64,000 nucleotides of DNA from JAZKAR01 sp040389065 (GTDB lineage Bacteria > Pseudomonadota > Gammaproteobacteria > Burkholderiales > Casimicrobiaceae): assembly GCA_040389065.1 (NCBI GenBank), contig JAZKAR010000003.1, positions 40,693 through 104,692 on the forward strand, read 5' to 3'. Every line of letters starts with the position of its first letter. The stretch's first letter is position 1. Positions 54,771-63,520 of this stretch are shown piece after piece. A program made the position numbers and the translations under genes. The notes below the pieces were generated by a model that saw only the letters and a list, made by a program, of their open reading frames with translations, made no database searches and was not told the DNA's origin.

Positions 54771-55064
54771 TTAATAACATTTTAGTGTGCCATTATCATT
54801 ATGCACATTTTTATCGCAACGGTTTACATACGTCCACCAGTTCCATGAGCCATCGTTTCTTTTACAGGCCCCGCCAACTTCTTTTCCGCCCCAGCCATAT
54901 TGAAAAGGGCCATGATCCAAATTAAGATAAATTTGGCAGTTATTCAATGAGGTATCATGGGCGCTTGCGGAAACTGGAACTAACGATGCACTAATGAATA
55001 GTGCAAATAGTCCAGCATTTATACATTTTAACTGCGCTTTTACTAAGTTTTTTTTAATAGACAT
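54771..55064 (-). CDS. Small secreted Cys- and Trp-rich protein
   Basis: 97 aa with a long signal peptide (hydrophobic core INAGLFALFISASLVPVS, cleavage near ASA). The mature part is about 60 aa with four Cys (NNCQ, GACKR, NRCDK, KCY) and many Trp and Asn, a pattern of small disulfide-bonded secreted proteins. I do not recognise the family. It sits between pepA and the restriction-system remnant, so it may belong to the accessory island. Confidence 0.7.
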   Translation of the reverse strand: MSIKKNLVKAQLKCINAGLFALFISASLVPVSASAHDTSLNNCQIYLNLDHGPFQYGWGGKEVGGACKRNDGSWNWWTYVNRCDKNVHNDNGTLKCY

Positions 55065-55437
55065 AGAGTGCTCCTGAACGATAGTTTTAATATCAAAAAT
55101 ATAAAATTGGTTTTAATTTTAGTTCTCATGTTCAATGAGAAAATAAAAAGCTACACTTACACTGGTAGAGGCATGACTCCTCCATTGTCTGCGCCTATAA
55201 TACGGATACAGTAAAAAGTCATTATGGATATGACTTCTCAAAAGAATATAAACAGGGAGCAATAAGCACGCTTCATAAATAAATCATAAGTTTGCTAATC
55301 TTTAGACTAGCAAACTACCTAAATATGATTGGCTGCCCTCTCTCATTATTTTATGGGAGAAAACGCATATTTCAGTTTTACTCCCACGAAGACCGAATTT
55401 TAGACAAATCAGCCCCAAAAAATAATTAGGATGTTCC
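55065..55437. other. Promoter region of the former hsd operon
   Basis: 373 bp, gene-free. A perfect 9-bp inverted repeat (AGTTTGCTA 55289-55297, TAGCAAACT 55308-55316) could be an operator. The former hsdM ribosome binding site TTAGGA precedes 55438. This region should still drive the two intact genes downstream. Confidence 0.45.
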
Positions 55438-55530
55438 ATGGCTATTAAAAAAACCGAACTCTATTCTTCCCTTTGGGCAGGCTGCGATGAACTGCGCGGC
55501 GGCATGGATGCAAGCCAATATAAAGACTAA
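55438..55530 (+). pseudogene. hsdM: hsdM remnant: first 30 codons of a type I methyltransferase
   Basis: ATG with TTAGGA before it opens MAIKKTELYSSLWAGC, continuing DELRGGMDASQYKD and then TAA. This is the very characteristic N-terminus of one HsdM family. The normal continuation (YVLxLLFxKYxSDK) is missing; instead the sequence joins the end of an hsdS gene. Some 1.4 kb of hsdM must be gone. Confidence 0.9.
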
Positions 55531-55616
55531 TGCAGGAATTGCTCACGGGTAAAACAAGGCTGGTTAAACCCAGTACCCATCCATCACAAACGTTGGAGAA
55601 ATGTATTGATGAATGA
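55530..55616 (+). pseudogene. hsdS: hsdS remnant: last 28 codons of a type I specificity subunit
   Basis: Directly at the end of the hsdM stub, in another frame, the sequence reads LMQELLTGKTRLV followed by 16 codons and TGA at 55614. QxLLTGKTRL is the standard ending of HsdS. The stub overlaps the start of the next gene, as the complete hsdS presumably did. Confidence 0.85.
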
Positions 55617-58242
55617 AAAACCTTTTCAATTCGGAAGCCGTTGGCTAAAAGCCGATTTTCACCTTCATACTCGCGCAGATAAAGAGTTTATGTATTCCGG
55701 TGAATCGGATCGATTTATAAGTGATTATGTTGCAGCGTTGGAAGCGGCAAACATTGGGGTGGGCGTGATCACTAACCATAATAAATTTGATTGTGATGAA
55801 TTTAAAGCGTTGCGAAAAAAAGCTAAACAATCTGGAGTCGGCTTATTGCCGGGTATAGAACTTTCTATTAAAGATGGTTCAGCAGGTGTGCATACCCTGG
55901 TGGTTTTTTCGGATGCATGGATGATTAATTGTGAGAGTAAGAATTATATTCAAGATTTTCTTCAGGTGACCTTTGCAGGTATAGCAAATTTTGAAGATGA
56001 AAATGCGCGCTCCAATCACGATATTATTGAAACCATAAGAGAATTAGATAAATTTCATAAAGATTATTTTTTGATTTTTGCGCATGTCGAGCAAGACAAA
56101 GGTTTATGGAGTGGATTAAAACCAGGACTTATTCAGGATTTATTTAAGCGTGAAGATGTAAAACGGCGTGTGCTTGGATTCCAAAAGGTATGTACACACG
56201 ATGAGCGTGTAAAAATTAAGCAGGTTTTAGGCAATGATTATCCTGCTGAAGTAGAAGGGTGTGATGCCAAGAGTTTAGCCGATATGGCAACACGTAAGGC
56301 AAAGTGTTATCTAAAACTCGGTGCCTTTAATTTTGAAGCTGTAAAATTTGCATTGCTAGACCATCAAAACCGTTTGCGTAAAGAATTACCGCCTATTCAT
56401 CATTCCCATATTCGCACCATCCGTTTTGAAGGTGCAGGGAGTTTAGGCGGAACAGAAATCCATTTATCTCCTGAACTGAATACATTCATTGGTATTCGTG
56501 GGAGTGGTAAGTCTTCAATATTAGAAGGCATTCGCTATGCGTTAAACGTTCCCTTTGGCGATAAAGCCTCAGATGTAGAATACAAGGAAGGTCTCGTTAA
56601 GCATCTTTTGCGAAGTGGTGGAAAAATCACCATCGAAGCAATCGATAAGCGCGGGCAAATCTATGAGGTTCGGCGTATTTTTGGTGATCGTTCTGATGTT
56701 TATGTCAATGGAGAATTACAGCCGGGGGTATCGATTCGTGAAACGGTATTACATAAACCTATTTATTTTGGTCAGAAAGATCTTTCAAGCACAGGCGCAG
56801 GTTTTGAAAAAGATTTAATTGAAAAATTAGTGGGTGAAGCCTTACTTCCCATTAGGCAACAGATTGAGCAAGCACGTTTAGAAGTCACTGATGTCATCCA
56901 TCAAATTCAGCGCTTAAAGCGCGCTACAGAGCAAAAACAAGAGTGGGCGCAGAAAAAACAAGATGCCGCATTTAAGTTACAGTTTTATCAACAGCATGGG
57001 GTTGAAGAGAAGCTTCAAAAGCAGATTGATTTTGATCGCGATGAACGAAAAGCGAGTCAGATTATTCAGGCATCAAGAAACTATTTAAACGATCTCAATG
57101 CATTGATTGCCAATTTTGAAGATGATTTAAAAAATCATGCTTTGTATAAATCTGCCTACAACGCGGTATTTTTCGATCAATTTTTTGCTACGTTTAAACA
57201 GCTATTACATGGTTTTGATAGCCTTAAAACCATTGCACTACATGGTGAACCGCTATGGCAACAGCTCGTACAACACGTTGATCAGTTCCAGACACAAAAA
57301 CAGTCTCTTAAAGAAGAGTTTGCAGATATTGAGCGAACCTTAGCCGGAGAACTCAAACAAGCAGGTGTACAAGCTATTAGTCCACAAGAGTTCCGGCAAC
57401 TTAAAGGTATGCTTGACCAAGCTGATCAAATGTTAGCGGTATTAGATAAAAGCGAACAGCAGCATACAGAATTGAGTCAAACGCTAGAACGTGCGCTCGT
57501 TAAATTAAATGAGTTATGGCTGCAAGAGTATCGAACGATTGAGCAGGTATTAGGGCACATTAACCGTGTAGATTCGCCTCTAAAAATTGTGCCGGAATTT
57601 AAAGCGAATAAAATAGCCATGCTGAAGCATTTACAAGATATATTTAGAGGAAGCCGTATTAGAGAGTCGATGCTCCAAAATCTAGTCAATGACTATAGTG
57701 ATTTTGGTGCAATGTGGCGAGATAAAAGAAATATTGCTGAACAATTAAGTGGTTCCTATGATACCTTTTTAAGATATTTTGAAGACAATCTTCATCAACT
57801 GTTAACGTGGCAAGTGCCTAATCATTTTAGTATTGAATATCACGGCAAGGCTTTAGCCCATCACTCTTTGGGTCAACGTGCTTCCGCCTTGATGTTATTT
57901 GTACTCAGCCAGAGAGATAATGACGTAGTTATCATTGATCAACCGGAAGACGATTTAGATAATCAAACAATTTATGATGATGTCATTAAGCTCATTCGTG
58001 AATTAAAACCAACGACACAATTTATTTTTGCAACGCATAACGCCAATATCCCTGTATTAGGGGATGCAGAACAAGTGATTGCCTGCCAGTATCTCAATGA
58101 TAAAATTAATACGATCAGTGGTAGTATTGATTGTGTTGATGTTCAAAAACATATCGTGAGTATTATGGAGGGTGGCGCAGAAGCATTTGAAAAACGAAAA
58201 CAGGTCTATGAAGCATGGAAACCTCAGAACTATTCAGCATGA
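55609..58242 (+). CDS. PHP-domain SMC-like ATPase (TrlF-like)
   Basis: 877 aa from ATG 55609, with GGAG 11 bases upstream. Residues 1-270: PHP phosphoesterase or nuclease domain (KADFHLHTRADKEF with HxH, GVGVITNHNKF, PGIELSIKDG, FAHVEQ). Residues about 285-877: SMC/RecN-like ABC ATPase split by coiled coils; Walker A GIRGSGKSSILEG, Walker B VVIIDQPEDDLDNQ, and switch IFATHNANIPVLGD. The architecture matches what I recall as the TrlF family, often inside type I restriction operons. It is complete, unlike the restriction genes. Proposed role in defence against foreign DNA or RNA is inference. Confidence 0.9.
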   Translation: MNEKPFQFGSRWLKADFHLHTRADKEFMYSGESDRFISDYVAALEAANIGVGVITNHNKFDCDEFKALRKKAKQSGVGLLPGIELSIKDGSAGVHTLVVFSDAWMINCESKNYIQDFLQVTFAGIANFEDENARSNHDIIETIRELDKFHKDYFLIFAHVEQDKGLWSGLKPGLIQDLFKREDVKRRVLGFQKVCTHDERVKIKQVLGNDYPAEVEGCDAKSLADMATRKAKCYLKLGAFNFEAVKFALLDHQNRLRKELPPIHHSHIRTIRFEGAGSLGGTEIHLSPELNTFIGIRGSGKSSILEGIRYALNVPFGDKASDVEYKEGLVKHLLRSGGKITIEAIDKRGQIYEVRRIFGDRSDVYVNGELQPGVSIRETVLHKPIYFGQKDLSSTGAGFEKDLIEKLVGEALLPIRQQIEQARLEVTDVIHQIQRLKRATEQKQEWAQKKQDAAFKLQFYQQHGVEEKLQKQIDFDRDERKASQIIQASRNYLNDLNALIANFEDDLKNHALYKSAYNAVFFDQFFATFKQLLHGFDSLKTIALHGEPLWQQLVQHVDQFQTQKQSLKEEFADIERTLAGELKQAGVQAISPQEFRQLKGMLDQADQMLAVLDKSEQQHTELSQTLERALVKLNELWLQEYRTIEQVLGHINRVDSPLKIVPEFKANKIAMLKHLQDIFRGSRIRESMLQNLVNDYSDFGAMWRDKRNIAEQLSGSYDTFLRYFEDNLHQLLTWQVPNHFSIEYHGKALAHHSLGQRASALMLFVLSQRDNDVVIIDQPEDDLDNQTIYDDVIKLIRELKPTTQFIFATHNANIPVLGDAEQVIACQYLNDKINTISGSIDCVDVQKHIVSIMEGGAEAFEKRKQVYEAWKPQNYSA

Positions 58243-59384
58243 TGGCTAACGGTGAAGATAGCCGACACCAGTTTAAGGGTGATATTAATAACGCTGCTTC
58301 TTTAGGGGCTGAAATGGTCGCTTTTTCAAATTCGAAAGGCGGTTTTCTGCTTATTGGTGTCAATGATGATGGAAGCTTTTCAGGCTTAACCCAAGACGAT
58401 ATTTCGCGTTTAAATCAAATTATTTCAAATGCCGCCTCACAAAATGTTCGACCACCAATATCGCCTCTAACAGAAAACATGACGTTGCCTGATGGAATAG
58501 TCATTATCGTTCATATAGAGCAGGGGATCAGTAAGCCTTATATGGATACCAACGGCTATATTTGGGTAAAAAAAGGTGCTGATAAGCGGCGTGTAATGGC
58601 TCGTGAAGAAATGCAACGTTTATTTCAGGAAGCTGCGTTAGTTCATGCGGATGAGTTACCCGTTAGAGGGTCTTCAATTGCTGATGTAGATCCGGATTAT
58701 TTTTCGACATGTTTTGAGAGCATCGTTGGTGAATCGTTATCAATTCAATCGCTTCCATTAGCAAAATTAATGGAAAATATGAACCTGATGAAAGAAGGGC
58801 AACTTAACATTTGCGGTGCTTTATTATTTGCGAGCAAGCCTCAATTACGATTACCCGTATTTATCGTAAAAACCGTTGCATTTCCTGGTGTCGAGATCAC
58901 TGATATACATTATATTGATAGCCAAGATATAAATGGCAAACTTTCAGATATTTTTCAAAAAACACTTGGTTTTGTTTTGTCCAATATCCGATATGTGCAA
59001 AATGAACAGAGCTTTAACTCTGTCGGTGAGCCTGAAATTCCTAGGATTGTATTCGAGGAGTTGATTGCTAATGCGCTTATTCATCGAGATTATTTTATTT
59101 CTGCTCCTGTGAGGGTATTGATTTTTTCAAATCGCATTGAAATCGTTAGTCCTGGGCATCTGCCAAATAATCTAACGGTAGAAAATATTAAACTGGGTAA
59201 TTCAAACGTAAGAAATCCTATTCTTGCTTCGTTTGCTCCAAAACTATTACCTTATCGAGGTTTGGGTAGTGGCATTTTAAGGGCATTGAAAGCGTATCCA
59301 GATATTGATCTTATTGATGATCGGGATGGGAATATATTCAAAGCAATTATAAAGCGGCATCAGTATTCTCAAGAGGTCAATTAA
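58215..59384 (+). CDS. AlbA_2 (Schlafen-like) ATP-binding protein
   Basis: 389 aa. The N-terminal AlbA_2 domain (GEDSRHQFKGDINNAASLGA, FSNSKGGFLLIGVNDDG) is followed near residue 270-370 by a GHKL-type ATP-binding domain (FEELIANALIHRDY, SPGHLPNNL, LPYRGLGSGI). Annotated elsewhere as RNA-binding or regulator-like ATP-binding protein. The ATG at 58215 overlaps the PHP-ATPase gene by 28 bp and fits the family N-terminus better than ATG 58239. Its stop overlaps the ATG of the hsdR stub. It probably works with the PHP-ATPase. Confidence 0.9.
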   Translation: METSELFSMMANGEDSRHQFKGDINNAASLGAEMVAFSNSKGGFLLIGVNDDGSFSGLTQDDISRLNQIISNAASQNVRPPISPLTENMTLPDGIVIIVHIEQGISKPYMDTNGYIWVKKGADKRRVMAREEMQRLFQEAALVHADELPVRGSSIADVDPDYFSTCFESIVGESLSIQSLPLAKLMENMNLMKEGQLNICGALLFASKPQLRLPVFIVKTVAFPGVEITDIHYIDSQDINGKLSDIFQKTLGFVLSNIRYVQNEQSFNSVGEPEIPRIVFEELIANALIHRDYFISAPVRVLIFSNRIEIVSPGHLPNNLTVENIKLGNSNVRNPILASFAPKLLPYRGLGSGILRALKAYPDIDLIDDRDGNIFKAIIKRHQYSQEVN

Positions 59385-59467
59385 TGTCTACGGTAGTCCA
59401 ACGCGAACGCGCCACCCAAAATCGTGTGGTTCAATGGGTGACTTTTAGCCTTTGGATGTTGATGTGA
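59384..59467 (+). pseudogene. hsdR: hsdR remnant: first 16 codons of a type I endonuclease
   Basis: ATG overlapping the previous stop opens MSTVVQRERATQNRVV, a recognisable HsdR start, then diverges into 11 unrelated codons and TGA at 59465. The 3 kb that should follow are missing. Confidence 0.85.
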
Positions 59468-59488
59468 GAGGCTCTTTATTTATAGTTT

Positions 59489-60007
59489 TTATGTATATTG
59501 AGCAGGCGCTTTATCAAGCACCCACTTAATCATCGCAGGGTAAGGTTCAACGCCTATTTCTTTTGCGCGTTTTTCTTCTGCTGTTAGCCCAATCCATTGC
59601 AACATAGGCACACCAAACGTTCTGCCTGATGTAAACGCCTCGATAAGAGAGGCTGAATCACCCCGATAACCATCTTCATGAAATACAACTGAGGGGTCTA
59701 ACTTAAGATGCACCGATGCAGCATACGACCAAGCAATCGCCATCATTTCTTCGGCTGCCTGATTGCCCACATTATCTTGTGTATGTGTTCTTCTTTCAGG
59801 TGCAATAACCGCTAAATGCCCAGCCTCATGCAATAAATCTCCTGGGTAAAGCAATGCACGCTCATTGATAACAATGACGCCTTCTTCTACGGTAATGCCC
59901 GGCAGAAACGACTTATGATGAAATTCAGCTTTTTTGATGCTAAGGCCAATATCGAGAATAAACCCTATGATTTTATCCAATAGCGTTGTCTGTTCATTTT
60001 CAAGCAT
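59489..60007 (-). CDS. ImmA/IrrE-like metallopeptidase
   Basis: 172 aa from ATG 60007, chosen because AAGGAA is 9 bases before it; the ATG at 60016 lacks spacing and the frame further up enters a repeat end. HEAGH at residues 60-64 (GDLLHEAGHLAV) with a later Glu (AAEEMMAIAWSYA) forms a gluzincin-type zinc site. ImmA/IrrE proteins cleave repressors in mobile elements, usually with an HTH partner; none is adjacent. It may be a solitary remnant of an integrated element. Confidence 0.8.
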   Translation of the reverse strand: MLENEQTTLLDKIIGFILDIGLSIKKAEFHHKSFLPGITVEEGVIVINERALLYPGDLLHEAGHLAVIAPERRTHTQDNVGNQAAEEMMAIAWSYAASVHLKLDPSVVFHEDGYRGDSASLIEAFTSGRTFGVPMLQWIGLTAEEKRAKEIGVEPYPAMIKWVLDKAPAQYT

Positions 60008-60039
60008 TAGCGGCATTTCCTTTTTGTCTCTTTTTAATG

Positions 60040-60057
60040 TAGAGGCTACGCAGTGGG
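60040..60057. repeat. Left-end fragment of the palindromic repeat
   Basis: TAGAGGCTACGCAGTGGG matches the left end of copy 8 almost exactly, with no right end nearby. It lies at the junction of the metallopeptidase promoter and the broken VapC gene. Confidence 0.7.
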
Positions 60058-60426
60058 CCACTCTGTGCAAGTTAGCCCTGAAACAAACAAACTTGATAAT
60101 TTATTAGGCGTTGAGCCACTTGCAATAGGCGATATAATTTTAACAGAAGTTTTACAAGGTTTTAGATCTGATAATGATTATAAACAAGCTAAGCAAATAT
60201 TTAGCATATTAACCGTTTTTAATATGCTTGGTGCAGAACAAGCAATAAAAGCTGCTGACAACTTTAGAGCCTTGCGTAAAAAAGGTATTACAATTCGTAA
60301 AACGGCTGATGTTATTATTGCTACCAATTGTGCATAGAAATGAAACACTCGTTACTTTTCGCTGATAAAGACTTTATCCCTTTTGTTGAGTATTTCGGAT
60401 TACGCTCTGCTTTGATTGGCGCATAA
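60053..60426 (+). pseudogene. vapC: VapC-like PIN toxin pseudogene
   Basis: The frame up to 60337 carries the middle of a VapC-type PIN protein (TNKLDNLLGVEPLAIGDI, TEVLQGFRSDNDYKQA, LRKKGITIRKTADVIIATNC). The N-terminus with the first catalytic Asp is missing; a repeat end stands in its place. Near 60334 one base seems lost: adding one A restores the C-terminus in the next frame (HSLLFADKDFIPFVEYFGL) to a stop at 60424. No VapB antitoxin is seen. Non-functional as read. Confidence 0.85.
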
Positions 60427-60554
60427 CTGAAAATTAATTGTTTTACAAAAAACAGGTCAAAAATTGATCGCTCAAAACGTACTATATTAAATGATTTCGA
60501 TCTTAGGAAAAGTGTAAAGACCCTTAAACAGAGTTTGTTTTGACTCCTCTACAG

Positions 60555-60644
60555 CCTCAACATTGGTATTAAGCTGCACCGGAGCACAGCGTAGGGAATT
60601 TTGCAGCACTGCTGTAAAATGTCCTGTTGAATAATTTGTTAATC
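60555..60644 (-). repeat. attC-like site 1
   Basis: 90-bp imperfect palindrome just after the stop of the gene at 60665-61408, read on the minus strand. The left end is TTAACAAATTATTCAACAGG, pairing to TGTTGAGG at the right end. TATTCAA is matched by TATTAAG with one extrahelical base; a central perfect hairpin (TTTTACAGCA/TGCTGCAAAA) sits inside. This is the layout of integron attC sites. Confidence 0.7.
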
Positions 60645-60664
60645 ATTTTTAATATGTAAAAAAC

Positions 60665-61408
60665 TTATTTTAATAATAAAAATGTTGATTGTACTAATTG
60701 AGATGTTGACTCCACAACTTGTGGAAGCTGAGGAATACTTAAATATATTGTTAAAATTGAAGATATAGCACTAAGGTTATCAAGTACTCTCTGGCCAATT
60801 TCATGATCTTTAAGAAAAGTATAAAAGCTATTATCACGATGAGAGTGGCCTATTATTGATTCAGTTTGTTTTATTATAGGTTCTAACCCTATTATTTTAT
60901 ACTCACGCATCATTTTAATTAATTCCATTAACTCTTGCGTTAAATATAATTTAATATTTATTGGTAAAGAACTATTTTCAACATCTGTTAAAATAGTATT
61001 TAATTCGCTAATAAGTTTAGATATTTCATCTTCAGGTGGAAGATTTAGCAAAAATTTACTATGCAAAATCTCACCAATTAAACCTAAATGAGCAATGCAA
61101 TGTGGATTAATATGATTTATAAAAGAATCCCATTTTGCGCCTAGTTGCTGATTTATAAAAGCAGCTTCAATTGGTGCTCGCCATAAATCTGATGTTTCAA
61201 CATATTGCGGAAAATGCATTTGAAGTTGATAAGTTATTTTTGCTGGCAGCTCCATAACTTTTGATAAACGAGTAAAAATTTCTTTTGTATCATTCTCTTT
61301 GACATGTAATAGTTCTCCCCATGTAACAATACACTGTTTATCTTTAGGAGCTTTAAAACCATTTTCTAAAATTACTTTCAGCCGAGCAGCGGGATTGTCT
61401 TGAGGCAT
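60665..61408 (-). CDS. Unknown protein, cassette-like gene 3
   Basis: 247 aa, AT-rich gene. I recall the N-terminal pattern PAARLKVILENGFKAPKDKQ from uncharacterised proteins of variable genomic regions but no function. Mostly helical, with a hydrophobic C-terminal tail (ISSILTIYLSIPQLP and QSTFLLLK). Same strand and close spacing as the two genes upstream, and an attC-like site directly downstream. No promoter is obvious. Confidence 0.75.
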   Translation of the reverse strand: MPQDNPAARLKVILENGFKAPKDKQCIVTWGELLHVKENDTKEIFTRLSKVMELPAKITYQLQMHFPQYVETSDLWRAPIEAAFINQQLGAKWDSFINHINPHCIAHLGLIGEILHSKFLLNLPPEDEISKLISELNTILTDVENSSLPINIKLYLTQELMELIKMMREYKIIGLEPIIKQTESIIGHSHRDNSFYTFLKDHEIGQRVLDNLSAISSILTIYLSIPQLPQVVESTSQLVQSTFLLLK

Positions 61409-61442
61409 AAATCAACTCTCTTTTTGAAATAGATAATTCTAT

Positions 61443-61469
61443 GGCTAACGTTTGAATGATTTGTTATTA
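61443..61469 (-). repeat. attC-like site 2 (shortened)
   Basis: 27 bp on the minus strand: TAATAACAAATCATTCAA followed at once by ACGTTAGCC. The left half matches site 1 (TAACAAATYATTCAA) at 14 of 15 positions and the right end fits the GTTRRRY box (GTTAGCC). The inner hairpin seems deleted. It overlaps the stop of the gene at 61467-62453. Confidence 0.6.
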
Positions 61470-62453
61470 GCATATTTGAATACCATGATAATCTGTACTT
61501 GAACCAAATACAGTATTAAAACATTGATAAACAACATGCCTATTGTATTTTTCTAAAGCGTTAAAATCATTATGAAAATGAGATGCATGTAATGATTTCG
61601 GCATGGATTTAAAGCTTTTAATTAGTGCTTCAGGTGTATTGGGAGATGCTAGTTTATTTATATCACTAAAAATATATGTTATAAACGCATTAGATTTTAG
61701 ATTAAAGCTAAATGCCATATGATCTTTTTCTTCTATAGGTGTACTAAAACCACGGTCTGATAATAAACATGTTTTCTCATCGTAAGTATGTATTATTGCC
61801 ATAATATAAGTATCTGGATTTTCGTACAGATTTTTAATCATTTGCTCAAGAAGGTTTGGTTTATTTTCTTCTAGGCGAATTAGCAACATAAATATAATTG
61901 ATAACCATTCTATATATTCTTTGTCAGATATACCTAAGCTTTCGCATAAAAATTTTTGTTGTGGTTTTTTTCCGGTTATTATAAGTTCAAAATTTTTAAA
62001 GTGAATGGGATTTGTAGGGTAACAGTTTTTTAATGAAGGAAATGAGTCAATAACCTTTTTTATTGAATAAGGATTTCTAACAAAATTGATGAATTTTGAA
62101 ATAAATAAATTTAAAATTTCATCTTTTATTTCCGAGTTATTCAAGGGTATTTTATCTAACAGAATTTTAGTATTACTTCTTATATTGTATTCATACTGAT
62201 GAAAAAGTTTTTCAAAGTTTGATCGTATTTCATTATTTAAAACATCAAAACTAAATAAATCATTTAAAGTTAATGAATTATTTATTTTAAATCCTTTCTT
62301 TGATTCTAGTTCGATTAAATAAGATTCTCTTTTTTTTAATTTAAACGCGTAAATTTTTTGGTTCTCATCGTCTGAATTGGGATTAATTGTATTTAGCCGT
62401 TGTTCAACTTGAGAAATAAAATGTTGGTTTTTTGTTGTGTTTTTTAAATCCAT
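61467..62453 (-). CDS. Unknown protein, cassette-like gene 2 (DUF4238-like)
   Basis: 328 aa with very high Asn, Lys and Ile content, clearly more AT-rich than the core genes. The start TTKNQHFISQVEQRLNTINP and the later NPYSIKKVI and DTYIMAIIHTYDE recall the DUF4238 group, small accessory proteins without known activity. A conserved-looking His-rich end (LHASHFHNDFNALEKYNRHV) could be catalytic or metal binding. Placed between two attC-like sites. Confidence 0.75.
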   Translation of the reverse strand: MDLKNTTKNQHFISQVEQRLNTINPNSDDENQKIYAFKLKKRESYLIELESKKGFKINNSLTLNDLFSFDVLNNEIRSNFEKLFHQYEYNIRSNTKILLDKIPLNNSEIKDEILNLFISKFINFVRNPYSIKKVIDSFPSLKNCYPTNPIHFKNFELIITGKKPQQKFLCESLGISDKEYIEWLSIIFMLLIRLEENKPNLLEQMIKNLYENPDTYIMAIIHTYDEKTCLLSDRGFSTPIEEKDHMAFSFNLKSNAFITYIFSDINKLASPNTPEALIKSFKSMPKSLHASHFHNDFNALEKYNRHVVYQCFNTVFGSSTDYHGIQIC

Positions 62454-62470
62454 ATTTATCTCATTGAGGA

Positions 62471-62530
62471 GCTTATAACGTTAAGTTCAGGGGCGTGCGA
62501 AGCACGTCCCTTGCAACGCGTAGTTAGCAC
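62471..62530 (-). repeat. attC-like site 3
   Basis: 60-bp imperfect palindrome on the minus strand, starting GTGCTAAC and ending CGTTATAAGC. Its inner arms AAGGGACGTGC and GCACGCCCCTG close on a TTC loop; a central unpaired spacer lies between the outer and inner arms, as in attC. It follows the stop of the gene at 62557-63408 by about 26 bp. Confidence 0.7.
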
Positions 62531-62556
62531 TATAAAGCTGCAAAAAACATTAACGA

Positions 62557-63408
62557 CTAATTTGATGAATAGCTTGCTTCAACAGTATTTTCCTTAACAT
62601 TATCTTCTGAATAATAACTTTCTTCAGAATTTACATATTTAAAAACAAATGCCTCAGCATATTCATTTTGAATATCAGATAGAAATTTTACATAATCTGG
62701 CATTATTTTCATTGGAAAAGAAATGTGATGTTGCCCCTCATATAGAGCTAAATGGGTTCTAAAAAATCTATCGAAGATTTGAACTATTGTATTGCCTTCT
62801 GGTGTAATGGAATAAGAGGCACGAAAACTTACTTTACCCATATCAAAACATAACTGACCGTTATAGACAATTGGCTTCTTTTCTTGAGAACATTTGCAAA
62901 TTTCATCAAATTCTTTCACTTCTGGAAGCATGTCATGATGAGGTAAATCTTCTTGAACTATTTGGACACCTCCTTCTTGTTGCCATGTATCAGATTTGAA
63001 AAAATTATACTGAAATTTGTAAAAAGTTAATTCGTATTCCTTAACAAGTTTATATACATTAATCGTATATCGACCACATTGAGGTGCTGGAGTTGTATAA
63101 GTTCGTGTTGCAGTGGAGCTGTAATTGAAATTAATTTCATGTCCAGAAATTCTTTTAATATTTGCTTTTAGACCAAGTATACCTCCAGGAATACCTGCGA
63201 AGATTTCTCCATTTTTTTCTATAGTTTGAGCATCCCTTTCAGAAACTCCACTGGTTATTGAAAATTGTAAAGAAACCTGACCTCCGCATCTTGCTGTTGC
63301 AGATTCAATTAAAGACCATTTATTGTAAATCTCACAATGAATTTTAAGGTCATCAAAATTAATATTAAAGTCAGTAATTTTTTTTCGACCTTCAAAGAAA
63401 AGAGCCAT
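62557..63408 (-). CDS. Unknown protein, cassette-like gene 1
   Basis: 283 aa, AT-rich, no signal peptide or membrane segment. Not recognised. The composition suggests mostly beta strands (VSLQFSITSGVSERDAQTIE, INFNYSSTATRTYTTPAPQC), with a C-terminal part (LCFDMGKVSFRASYSITPEG) that might bind a ligand. First gene of the cassette-like run; an att-like end lies about 110 bp upstream. Confidence 0.7.
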   Translation of the reverse strand: MALFFEGRKKITDFNINFDDLKIHCEIYNKWSLIESATARCGGQVSLQFSITSGVSERDAQTIEKNGEIFAGIPGGILGLKANIKRISGHEINFNYSSTATRTYTTPAPQCGRYTINVYKLVKEYELTFYKFQYNFFKSDTWQQEGGVQIVQEDLPHHDMLPEVKEFDEICKCSQEKKPIVYNGQLCFDMGKVSFRASYSITPEGNTIVQIFDRFFRTHLALYEGQHHISFPMKIMPDYVKFLSDIQNEYAEAFVFKYVNSEESYYSEDNVKENTVEASYSSN

Positions 63409-63520
63409 TATTTTACGTCCGCTGGTTTAGGAAAAAAATGCTTTAAATGCTTCACTAACGGAAAAAACGACTAGGATCTTTATTTTTATGAATATATATT
63501 TGTTTTTATTGAAAAGGTGC

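Noticed and set aside
59468..59488. Search for the 3' end of hsdR after the stub
   Set aside because: The short stretch before the metallopeptidase stop shows no HsdR C-terminal sequence in any frame.
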